Program-made: the position numbers and the translations under genes
Assembly: GCA_037367405.1 (NCBI GenBank)
Contig: JAZKJV010010130.1
Location: 1,054,001 to 1,118,000 of the forward strand
DNA length: 64,000 nt
DNA from: Ottelia alismoides
Lineage: Eukaryota; Streptophyta; Magnoliopsida; Alismatales; Hydrocharitaceae
Direction of reading: 5' to 3'
Shown: piece after piece, positions 9,026 through 19,130 of the stretch
How positions within the stretch are numbered: the first letter of the stretch is position 1
Layout of the letters: every line of letters begins with the position of its first letter
The notes under the pieces: model-generated
The model's database searches: none
Told to the model about the DNA's origin: nothing
The model's input: the letters and a program-made list of their open reading frames with translations, nothing else

Positions 9026-12000
9026 TGTTGTGCGCGAGATTCTATGACGGGTTGGAAAATATTAATGATGAAAAAAGTCGATCGGTCGTTGCTTTTATCC
9101 CCAAAATCTTGCGTCAACAAAAGATTATTTTTTTTATTTTTGCTACTTATTAACTTGTATAGCGGACAGGGTCGAACTCAGGGAGGCTACAATTCCCGAA
9201 GGTTATTCAATCAATCAGAAACTAATTAAAAGAAAACAGGAATCTCAGAGGACAACTATCCTTGGTTTTTGTGATTTTTTTTAATCTTTTTAATTTTTTT
9301 AATTTTTTTATTTCTAATTTCTTTATTTTCTGATTTTCAAATTTTTAGTGATTTTAATTTTGCAAATTTTTTAAATTTTCAAAAATAATGCGAAGTAATA
9401 GGAACAAGATCAAGAATATGCACACCAACTCTTTTTGCAATTTTTCAACTAGTCAAAAATGCTTAGAAAAATCCAAAAAAAATATTTTTGGATTAAAGTT
9501 TTGAAATATTTTTGAGAATTTTTGTATATTTTTCGGATGTTTTTGTATTCTTATAAAAAAACAAACAATGAGAAAATAAGAAAATGTGCACAGCCTGGAG
9601 TAATTTGCAACTTAAAAATATTTAAAGTGCCCAAAAACTCCTGGAAAAAATTTAAGACAAACTAAAAACAATTATCTACAAACAGGAACTGAAATCATAA
9701 TTTTAAGATTTGTTTAGAATTTTTTATGATTTTTAGAAGATTTTTGATGTTTTCATTTTAGGGGGGTTTATAAATAATTAATGTCGTGAAAATTGATCAG
9801 AAATTAAAAGACAATGAAATACAATTACTCTAATTTTTTTGGAATTTTTAGAGATTTTTTTCGGATTTTTATGAATTTTTAAATTTTAGGAAGACAAAAA
9901 GACACTGTTTTTTGAATTTTTAAAAAAATCAAATGAGGGCAAAATGCAATGAAAATATTATGCTAAGAAGATATGCACATCAAGAACATAGCATAATTTT
10001 CTCAAAATTTTTAGATCATGAATAACATTTATTTCAATGAAAAGACAAAGCAAATTATTGTTCTCAGTTTGGGGACTAAAATGTAAATATGCAAAAGTTT
10101 TGGACTGAAATATAATGAAAATGAATTTCAGAGTGAATCTCGCAAATTACCCATAATCATGTGATCTGATTTTAAGGCGGGGATATCTCTGTAATATCTG
10201 AAACTTTCAAGGGTTGAAGATGCAATTTTCCCTCGTATCATGTGCAAGTCATATGCTTCAGGTTCTGGCAGGGGCGTAGTTGTAATTTCAAAAAGTACCA
10301 AGGCTGACTATGCAATTTTCACCTTTTTTTAAATCAAAAGTCAAAGGAAACCCTAGGGCTTTGGGTTTTCTTCGTTCAGGACAGACACAAGGAGGGCCAA
10401 AGGGGGCCGCCGCCCGCCGACTCTCCTCAATCAACCAGGGGGCATGCACAGGCGTGAGCTCGGAGGTCGGGAGGAGCGTGGGTCAACGGCGGTGCTGGGA
10501 GGCGCTGGGGGAGCAGCTGTGCCAGGCGAGAGGAGGTCGCGCGCTGGGCAGTCGTCAGGCGGATGGGGGCGCGTGGAGGCGATGCTGAGACGTCGATCGA
10601 CGCTGCGCGGGCGTGGAGTGGCGCATGGGGGTCGTGGGCGGCGTGCTACCGCTGGAACGGAGGGGCGACATGATGGTGGAGCAGGTGAAGCAGCGTCGAA
10701 CGAGCGTCGCCTTCAATGGAGGAGATGCGGCTACGGCGGAGGGTTGCGGGCGGTTGTTGGAGGTCGGCGGACTTCGAGAAGGAGCGGGAAGGAGGCACGG
10801 TGGGTCTCTTAGTGGCGGCGCGAGCGCCGCGCGTTGGCCGAAGGGGGGCCGCTGGACGCACGCGGAGGCGATTGTCGACGGGCGGGGGCTGGCGATGGGC
10901 GACGAGGGTGCTGGCGGCGCCGCCCCCTGCTGCTGTCTTACCTTTTTTAATTTTTTATTTTTTTGTTATGTAATTTTTATTGTTTATTTTGTAAACAGAA
11001 AATAAAAATCAATAAAAAAACCTTTTTTTTATTTTTTTTGTAAATTCAAAAATAAGAAAAGAAAGAATAAAGCAATGTTTTTATTTTTTTTATTTTCTTA
11101 TTTTTATAATGTTTCCCTGCAAAACAAATGTTAGATAAAAAGGAAAAAAAATTTATTTATCTACAAAATCGGAAAGTGAATGGGGATTCGGCGAAGACGA
11201 GGGATTCGAATTTGATCTCCGGCCACCGTACGCGGTTGGAGTTGAGAGATCGTTGAAGAAATAGAATGTGGAGATATCGAGAAAATGTGATGAAAAAATC
11301 GAGTCGAAGCGGATCAAAATCGTGATGGATATTTTTAAGATCTACAGAAAAGAGAAAAAAAATGATGATGGAAAAAAAATGCGATAAAATAAAAAGCGAT
11401 TAAACTAAGATAAAATGCGAAGAAAAATTTGGATCTCACCTTAGGAGTGGAAAATGGACCATGATCGCCTCGACAAGGCCGACTCGCTGTCATCGGGCGA
11501 CTCAGAGGCTTGGCACAATTCTCGACGAAATTTTCTCTCGGAGATCGGGCTCCTCTCTATAAAGATTGATCAAGTTGGAATGAGGGAGAAGGAGCCATAT
11601 AAATAGAAGAGAGATGAAATTTGAATTTTTGAATTTTTAAATAAAGAGATAAGGGAGATGAAAATTAAAATGAATTTTTGAATTTTTTTGGTAGAAGGGA
11701 GATGAAATTTGAAATGAAAATAAAAGAGAGAAAAAACTAATTACAAAATTATCTAATTTTTTTGAATTTTCGTCACTTATTTAATTTGAATTAAAAAATA
11801 TTATTTTTTATTTTTTATGAAGGTTAATTAAAAATAGCAACTATATACATATACTATATACATATGTGACACTATATACAAGGATAAATAACAAAATTAG
11901 CCTTTTTGTGTTTTAGGAATTTATTATTTTTTTATTTAAAAAAATTAGTGGGATTAATTTACAATATATACAAATACAATATGCACAAAATACATAGGAA

Positions 12001-12648
12001 AATTGCACAAACCATCCCAGAATACCGACTTTTTAACCGTAACTCCAAAAATTATGAAAATACAGCCATTTTGAAGATAATTTAATTTCGATTCCAATGG
12101 AAGTGAGATGATTCAATTTCAACTCATATGGAGCTGGAATTGGTCTTTCAGTTAGTGCTTAGTGGATTTTTCCAAGTGTGGCTACTTTTATTTTGTACAA
12201 GATTTAATTGTGCAATCATTTTTAATAATTAGAACACATTTTTATTTACAACTTTGGTTTTGAATGTTATTTGATTCGAGGTCAATTAAGGCACAAATAA
12301 ATTAGTGTCATTTTATACAGATATATACAAAAATAAGTGAGAACACATTTTTTCGGATTTTCTGGTTAAGGACCCTATCTCCCCCTACTTTATTCCTAGT
12401 TGATCTGGTCAAGTCTTGACCTTCTCTCGGGGTTCGGATCAGCCTGTATACAGTCTTCTTTTTTTTATTTTCTTTGTTTTTCCTTTCTTTCTTTATTTAT
12501 TTATTTTAGGTTAAAATTAGTAAGAAATGTACAATATTTACACAGTTGCACGTTAGTAAGAATATGGAGTTAGTGTCATCTGCAGGTGTTTTATAAGGGA
12601 TTTTAAGCTAAAATAAATGAATAAAGATGATGAATCGCAGATTCATCA
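9026..12648 (-). repeat. Element A 5' LTR (3623 bp)
   Basis: Direct repeat of 272-3917, flanked on the right by the GATAT duplication. It keeps the perfect edge hairpin TGATGAATC/GATTCATCA, TATA-like TATTTATA (11598-11605), candidate intron (11342-11439) and telo-box-like AAACCCTAG (10348-10356). The GC island at about 10340-10940 differs from its partner by substitutions and small indels. Confidence 0.92.
11342..11439 (-). other. Candidate leader intron in element A 5' LTR
   Basis: Same donor and acceptor as at 2596-2691: CTAAG|GTGAGATCC and TTTTCTGTAG, with a 98-nt AT-rich body. This is the copy that would be transcribed from the 5' LTR. Confidence 0.45.
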
Positions 12649-12653
12649 GATAT
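12649..12653. repeat. Target site duplication of element A, right copy (GATAT)
   Basis: Partner of 267-271. Confidence 0.93.
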
Positions 12654-12754
12654 ATAGATGAATATACATAATGATAGTTTTCAAAAAAAATTAAAAAAAG
12701 TGGAAGTTAGAGGCCACGGTGCTTGTAAGCTTACATGCACCTGGGTGCATACTC
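12654..12754. mobile_element. Foldback MITE-like element, right part
   Basis: Continues the MITE beyond element A and is complementary to 1-110. It contains its own small palindrome near 12718-12741 (GGTGCTTG...CATGCACC). The next 26 bp (12755-12780) match neither the MITE nor the C LTR clearly and may be the MITE end plus its duplication. Confidence 0.75.
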
Positions 12755-14284
12755 CCTACGCCCATGTGTCTGCGCACGCGCATAAGATAATGTATATAAG
12801 ATATAAGGTATAATATATATATGTATAATATACATAAATAGGAAAAAAGTCCTAAGATACAATCCTTCTTTTTTAAGATATTAAAAATAATTATAAGGTA
12901 TTTATAATAGTTAATAGTAATATAAACTATATATAGGTATATAATAAAATATGGTGCTACAGTTATATGCATAGCTAAAAATAAAAAAAGTTGCAAAATA
13001 AAATGTTTTGGGTTTTTATATTTTTCTACTATTTTTGTGGTTTTTCATGTATTTTTGCTAATTTTAAGGTATTTTTAAAGTCCAAAATGTAAAAAATCAA
13101 GGGCTTAATAATAGGTCGAATTGTTTTGGAATCAAAAAATACTAAATATGGCAAAAAAAATTCAAAACTATTTTAAATAAATAATATATGCTATAAAGAA
13201 AATTTAGAGACAGGAATAAATAATTTGGGATTTTTAAAAGACTTTTTAGAATATTTTATAAGGATGTTGGAGCTTTTAAATTTTTAGTGATTTTCTTTTT
13301 TTATTTTTAGGGATTTTTGATCTGAGGGTACAAAATACAATAATAAACTAATACAAATTTGTAGAATTTGTAATACGGCTTTATATTTTTTGGATTTTTA
13401 AAGCAAACAGGGACAAAATGTGCTCTTTTTTATTTTTAATGTATAGACAAAGTGACTACAATGCAAAACTAATCATATAGCGTGAAAGAGCATGCATCCA
13501 AGTACCTTATCCTATTTTCCAATGATTTTTTGAGCACAGATGATGTTTATAAAATTAGATAAACATGCTCAAAAATGTTTAAACTAGAAGGGGAATATTT
13601 GTAATTAAAATATAAGGCAAGCGGTTACATGCACATTTCCCAAAAGTTTATAAATGATTTTTTTAATTTTATTAACTATTTTAAAATTTTAAAAAAATCA
13701 AGGATGTAGCCCTGCATTTTGCCCACCTCACGTGACCGCCTACGTGAGGTAAGCTAGCACGGACCAAAATGTAATTCTTAAAAAGCATGAGGGCCTTATT
13801 GTAATTATTATAATTTTGTTACAATGATGATAAATATTTACATGACTAAAGAATCAAATAAAATAAATGAAGGGGTGTTGTGCAACTTACCTTGATAATC
13901 GGCTAAAAAGAGCGGCTGGGATGGCGCCACGTAGGCGCCACTTAACTCGATCGACCGTTGAGGCGAGGCACAGCTTCGTCTGCAATCAACAGCCCATATT
14001 AGATATGGGCCACGCATGTCATCCAACAGCTCTGAGGGCAAAAGCAAGAACATGGAAGAACATCTCCCCATTCACGCTTCGTTCATGGAATCCTTCTTGT
14101 CCCAACCACCATTCTCCGTGTTGATCGTCTCCTAACTTTCCTGGAAGCTATCCGCGACGGTTGGTACCAGCAAAAGGGTCTAGGCCTCGCTGGGAAGAGG
14201 CCTGGAGCTTGATGAAGAACTAGGCATCGGGGAGCCTTCTCCTACTTCAGATTAGACCCTCCTGGGGTTTTTGGCTTAAGGTAC

Positions 14285-14654
14285 CTGCAGGAGAAGACTC
14301 AAGGGTTCAAGGGAAATCGCCTCGACACAACTGGAAACTGTTGTGCATGAGGGGTGAGCGAGATAGAGGAGCTCCGATGAGAGGTGGTGTAGGAGATCCG
14401 ATTCACTGATCCACGAAGGACCAGGAGTGATTGAAAGGTGGAATGGGTGCATCATGTGATGGGGAAGAAGGTGGAAGTGATAGATGGGTCAGAATGAGTA
14501 AAATTCACAGTGAAACATGGTCGGAGCAGTGAGCTCCAACGATCGAAGTTATGAGATTTATTCTAAGCTATTCATCTACTTGCGAAATATATGACAATAA
14601 TGAGATTAAACTAACTAAAACTACCTAAAATGGATAAAAAAGTGCAGCTCATAC
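14285..14654 (-). other. Candidate leader intron in element C 3' LTR
   Basis: Minus strand: donor ACAG|GTATGAG at 14654 and acceptor CTTCTCCTGCAG at 14285, 370 nt. The D LTR has the same signals exactly 370 nt apart and the C 5' LTR has them 408 nt apart with one visible insertion. Conservation of both ends across three copies supports a real intron. Confidence 0.55.
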
Positions 14655-14705
14655 CTGTAAACCAGGTAGCAGAGGTGCCACCGGAGCTCCACCTTGGACC
14701 GCCTC

Positions 14706-14710
14706 CTCTC
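14706..14710. repeat. Target site duplication of element B, left copy (CTCTC)
   Basis: CTCTC precedes TGATGAACC and recurs at 24008-24012. The uninterrupted C LTR (near 33491) shows the empty site with a single CTCTC. Confidence 0.95.
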
Positions 14711-15109
14711 TGATGAACCTCAGTTTCATCATCTTTATTTCTCATAATTAACCCCCTTGCTTAAGTTTTTGTCAATAAATCCCTGTTAGTGTCTAATAAT
14801 TAACAGAGTCCTTAATAAATTAAAAACCACAAAAAAATGGCAAAACAAAAATCGTGGTATTTTTAGACTCAAAAATACCCTCAAAAATATTTCGGACTCT
14901 TGTTTGATCTCTTTTCGAGTTTTGGTCAACATGAAACTTGTAGATCTCGTCAAGATCTACAACTTTCATGTTTTGAGTTTTCTCAAATTCAGCCAATAAA
15001 GCCCTCAAAAGTCAAAAATACTCTTGCAATAACCTGATTGGGCCACGTGGCCCAATCTGGGCGAGCCACGTGGACCGCTTCTTCTTGTCCTATCCGCCTG
15101 TTCCACCGA

Positions 15110-16752
15110 CCGTTGGATTTGCCTCTTGATCCAACGGCCCAGGCCGCTCCACGCCGCCCCTTGGCCGCAACCGTCTGATCATCTTCAACGCCTCATCTCT
15201 ACCGTCCGTTGGCGCCAATTCCATAGCTCTCCACGTGTCAGCACCTGAACGCTCCGATCGCACCCCCCGATCATCCATCTCGACCGTTCTCTTCCTTGGG
15301 CGCTTCTTAGCCCTTCGATCGACATCTACTTCTCATCAAACCGTTCACCAGTGCTTAGTCTACAGCCCGCCACGTGATGCATCATGCGCCATTAGATCTT
15401 ACTCTAGCCCCTTCATCGCCACCATCCATTGCTGATGGGACCTCCACCATCCGATCGCAGGTCCTAAACTAATCTGGACCGACCGCCAGCGCTTTATCCA
15501 GAGCGTGACACATGGCAAAATCTTGGCCTTCGATCATGCCGCCCTCGATTACATCCTGACCACCCTTCAACGCCCAAACCCTAGCCGTTGGATCCCCAGA
15601 TCCAACGGCCAGGCGTCATCGTCAACCTCCCGTCAGACTCCTTCTCCCCACGATTTCCATCTCGCGCACCTCGCCCCCTTCCTATTTTCTCCATCACCTC
15701 CGACTACCTCATCCCTCTCAAACCAACCCACGACCAAGCCCAGTCTTCCGTCTTCCTCGCGCACTCCTCCATCAACCTCCAACCTTTCCCTATCGCCCCA
15801 CAATCCCATCGAAACCCACGTCGGCCACTCGCAACCCCGCCGAGTCCAACCTTCAAATAAGCCGCTCCCTCCGACAAATCGACCTATCCACCTTTACGTG
15901 GGAGGAGGCCCAGCCCTCCTCCGTCTCCCAGTGACAGGGGGAGGCGGAGGATCGAGCGAAGACGACCTCCCTCCCCGGTGAGATCCATCGCCGGACATGG
16001 CGATGTTGCGGTGACCTATAGCCGCCCGAGCTCGCTGGGGAGGCTGCCCAGTACGTTGCGAAGACCCGGAGCTCGCTTAGAGCTCTAGCCCAAGCCCTCC
16101 GCTCCGCCGCCGATCAGGTAAGTTCCTCTGAATCCCCTTTGATTTTTTCTTCGAGTTCATCGATTTAATCAGGTCTCTCCGACCACCCTCTTGCTCCGAT
16201 AACCCCTTCAATAGCTCCGCCACACCACCCCCTTCCTCGCGCTCATCTCCGGCCACCTCTTCCCTCTTCCATACCCTCCGTCGACTTCGACCCACCTCCT
16301 CCGCCCTCGCGGCGGAGGAGCTCCGAGCTCCTCCGTATTCTCCACCAGCCTGAGCTCCCACTTCACTCGCCCACACACCCACTCGCGCTTCGGATATTTA
16401 CTAACCCTGCAGGTGTCTTATTCCTTCAATGGTCGGATGATCGCCGGAGGGAACTTCATCACCGTCGCCTGCAACCTTCGAGCTTCGATGACCGACGCCA
16501 GAGCTTCCTGGGACTTCACCGAGTTCTCCGCTTCATCGACGATCTATCTATGAGCTCGGGGGAGGTCCTCAGTGCCCAGATGAGAGCGGCGGAGTTGGAG
16601 CTCCCTCGCCGGAGCTCCAAACTCGCCGCCATCTACAGATTAAGGAGAAGAAGCAGCTGCCGTTGGATGTCCCTTTCCCGGGGATAATCCAACGGCCCAG
16701 ATGAGGCCGCGTCATTGTCTCCAGCAACCATTGGATCGCCTCGATCCAATGG
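15110..16752. repeat. Dispersed CCGTTGGAT dyads in element B LTR
   Basis: Inverted pairs at 15110-15118/15129-15137, 15595-15604/15609-15618 (10-bp perfect stem with CCCA loop), 16660-16668/16687-16695 and a variant CCATTGGATCG/CGATCCAATGG at 16728-16738/16742-16752. The second LTR repeats them. Repeated dyads in a GC-rich LTR may be protein-binding or structural elements. Confidence 0.75.
16118..16412 (+). other. Candidate leader intron in element B 5' LTR
   Basis: A consensus donor CAG|GTAAGTTCC at 16118 and a near-ideal 3' end TTTACTAACCCTGCAG (branch-like CTAAC then CAG) at 16412, 295 nt apart. The 3' LTR has both unchanged at 22342-22636. These are the strongest splice signals in the window. 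Confidence 0.6.
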
Positions 16753-17785
16753 CTCTTGTACAGCCACGTCGCCAAGCCAGGATCCCACCGCAGCCATCCG
16801 ATCGTCGTCATCTGATGGCCCATCTTCAGCCACGTGGCGTCATCATAGCAGCACCGAGCCTCCGCATCCGAGCCTTTAGGCTTGGATACTCCCGAGCCTG
16901 CAGCGAACCCAAGCCTGGGTCCGAACCAAGCCGAAGCAACATCGCCTCTGCCGAGCCTCCTTCCGAGCCTAGATAGCACGTGCAACGCACGTGCTACTCT
17001 GGGACATTTGCAGAGATGCCCACCGATTTCTTCAAATTTGCAAAATGGTCCCCGCGCGTTTGGGTAAATTACAGGGAAGGTCTCGCGCTTTATTTTAATT
17101 GCTTTTTAGTCCCTCCCAGGGACCTTTTTGTAGTTATCTTTTCATGTTTTTTCTTTCATTTATGCCCTTATGTTTGAACTTGAATATCTTGAGCTACATA
17201 GCTCCAATCAAGTTGATTTCAGTTTTGTTTCGAAGCTCTTTTCGTCCTCTTCACTATGGCATGGTTAAATTTCAGATTTGAGATTATGAACTGTGATGTA
17301 TTATTTTATTATTTAAGTGCCTTGACCTCTTTATTTATCATGCTCACTTGTTTAATGAGAGTAAAATGCTTCTAAATGCTGACTCAGTTCAACTTGCAAT
17401 TTTTTTTGCTATGGCTTAAGTGATTATCTGGGCATAACATTCGCTTTGCATGTTCATTTAATTGCATTATTAAAATTGATAAAAAAATGCATGTTTAATT
17501 TTAATTTCATTGTCATGGTGTGTCTTTGCATCATTTGACCTATATGCTTTATTTTAACACTTGATTAAACACACTTAAACCCGATTAATACGAGAGAGGC
17601 TCGTGTCCCTGAGTTCGACCTTGGTATCTTACCAAGTAAAAATAAATACGATCATCTCATTTTGATTCATTATGGCATATATTTAAATGAGATGATCTTT
17701 TGATGACCCAAACCGGCCCGACTGCTTCGACATATTAAGGTGCTAAAAACACGTTATTAAAGGGCCGATTTTGCGGTTCATCAAA

Positions 17786-17803
17786 TGGCGCCGTTGCCGG
17801 GGA
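17786..17803 (+). promoter_or_regulatory. Primer binding site, tRNA-Asp (element B)
   Basis: TGGCGCCGTTGCCGGGGA, 2 bp after the LTR end, perfectly complementary to the 3' end of plant tRNA-Asp. Confidence 0.95.
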
Positions 17804-17947
17804 CACGGCTCATTTCTTTTATTTTTTGGATTTTTGTGTGTTTAATTTAGTGTATCTTTTTATAGGTTAAATGGTCACATATTTTGCATATAAAATTTTT
17901 TCTCTCTTATTTGATCTCTAACCATTGTTTCTGTGGCAGGGCCCTTG

Positions 17948-18064
17948 ATGGATCAAGGAGGCGAGGAGCAGGACGTTCCCCGCTGCGAGGAGCCGCAGGA
18001 GCATGCTTGGAGCAAAGGAGAAAGAAAAAAAAAATGTGTGTCGCAATTTTTGTTGCATTTTTAA
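17948..18064 (+). CDS. 38-residue start-like frame of element B
   Basis: ATG following a splice-acceptor-like TTTCTGTGGCAG. The peptide begins MDQGGEEQDV, is acidic and then Lys-rich, and stops at TAA. It sits where gag would begin and may be a truncated gag start. Too short to assign a function; translation is uncertain. Confidence 0.25.
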   Translation: MDQGGEEQDVPRCEEPQEHAWSKGERKKKCVSQFLLHF

Positions 18065-18916
18065 TAATTCGTCTTTTACAGCGGTCTTCGATCGAAGACT
18101 CGCGCTTGTAATCGAACGATTGTGGTGTGTGGGGATCGCTCCCACTTGAGTGTCGACTTAGGATTAGGCACGCGGCTCTCCGAGCTCATTTCATTTTTTA
18201 TCTTATGTGCTTGATCGTAGGTTAAGACACACTTTAAAATATAGACGCACTTAATCTCGCATCACTTAGCTAAAATTAATGAAGATCAAACACCGCTAAT
18301 AGATGCATGATTAGGTGCGGCTTTTTCGACTTGCATACATGTTTGATGTTGGTTTTCAAAACGGCCCCAGATTTCTCGCGGCTTTTATCGTCAAATCACT
18401 GCATGATTTCTCGCTTTGCCTCGATCGCGTTTTTCTTCATCGAATACATGTTTTTCTCGACTTTCATTTTTCTAGATTGATCACCTAGGATAAATGGAAA
18501 ATGGAATGAACGGTAGACGATGATTTTCTGATTGATGGCTAACCTTAATTCAGTGACAATTTAAATAAAATTGGGACTGTTAATTGCAAGTCAACCAAAA
18601 ATGGAGTAAAATTCGGTTTTGGGAGAGCAATACCCTCGCTTACGCAATAATTTTCCTTCACATTTTTTCTTTGCGTAAAAATCAAATGTTTTATCACCAA
18701 TAAAATAGACAAGATAATAAACCAACTTAGGTTGGTTTGATGTGTGAGTTGGTGAAAATACGTGTTTGCTTACTTGATTGAGCCGTACGTTTTACGAGAC
18801 ACAACCCCAAAATCCGAAGACACTTCATTTCATCTCCGTAGATTCAACCGCTCACTTGTGTATCCATCCTCCTTCTTCGTTCACCTTGGGTCCCTCCCGA
18901 CATCAAATTCCATCTT
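18065..18916 (+). other. Element B internal noncoding leader
   Basis: No gene seen. A perfect 16-bp palindrome GTCTTCGATCGAAGAC lies at 18084-18099. The dyad GGGAGAGCAATACCCT at 18621-18636 corresponds to the conserved leader dyad of A and C. AGACAAGATAATAAACC near 18707 and GAGTTGGTGAA near 18747 match leader blocks of A and C. Confidence 0.55.
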
Positions 18917-19130
18917 TATACTTAGGCTAATTTCAGCCTAAGTATAGGGGGGACCCAAGTCCCCGTGATTTCCTCTACTCATCTTTTCTTGCCTTTATAC
19001 TTAGGTTATTTCTAACCTAAGTATAGGGGGAGCCCCTCTTAGTCCAGTATATTCTTCTATATTTAAATGGACCTAAGTTCTTGTAACATCTAGTGCTATG
19101 AGGACATAGCAAAGTTTAAGTATAGGGGGG
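18917..19130 (+). repeat. Stem-loop/PPT array, element B
   Basis: Module 1: TATACTTAGGCT (18917-18928) pairs with AGCCTAAGTATA (18935-18946), then GGGGGG. Module 2: TATACTTAGGTT (18996-19007) pairs with AACCTAAGTATA (19014-19025), then GGGGG. Module 3: GCTATG-AGGA-CATAGC stem-loop at 19095-19110, then TTTAAGTATAGGGGGG to 19130. Module 3 has the same architecture as the terminal PPT at 20899-20934. Confidence 0.88.

Larger units (their letters stand above)
272..12648 (-). mobile_element. Element A: Athila-like gag-protease LTR retrotransposon
   Basis: A 12.4-kb element with 3.6-kb direct repeats at both ends, a perfect GATAT target duplication, a tRNA-Asp PBS at its right inner edge and a PPT at its left inner edge, so it reads on the minus strand. 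Its 5.1-kb interior holds a gag-like frame with two stops, an intact retropepsin-like frame, an array of stem-loop/PPT modules and a long 3' noncoding part. I find no reverse transcriptase, RNase H or integrase. It is therefore non-autonomous, similar in concept to the TR-GAG class but with a protease. The two LTRs differ by several percent and by small indels, so it is older than element B. Confidence 0.9.
12755..14710 (-). repeat. Element C 3' LTR, part between MITE and element B
   Basis: Homologous to about 31555-33491 in the C 5' LTR. The first part is AT-rich, then a more GC-rich segment from about 13880 holds the leader-intron signals. Short frames here are not conserved between LTR copies. 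Confidence 0.85.
14711..17783 (+). repeat. Element B 5' LTR (3073 bp)
   Basis: Begins TGATGAACC, ends GGTTCATCA. The first 21 bases form a TGATGAA/TTCATCA hairpin. A GC-rich middle (about 15030-16990) holds telo-box-like AAACCCTAG (15586-15594), several CCGTTGGAT/ATCCAACGG dyads, CCACGTGG motifs and an intron-like segment. A 158-codon frame (15505-15981) is open in both LTRs but resembles no known domain. The 3' portion is AT-rich and carries TCCCTGAGTTCGACC near 17607. Confidence 0.94.

Noticed and set aside
13838..14124. Overlapping short frames on both strands in the C LTR
   Set aside because: Not preserved in the partner LTR or in D; part of the GC-richer leader.
15505..15981. 158-codon frame in the element B LTR, open in both LTRs
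   Set aside because: The LTRs are almost identical, so shared openness is no evidence of selection. The protein is Pro/Ser-rich with no domain.
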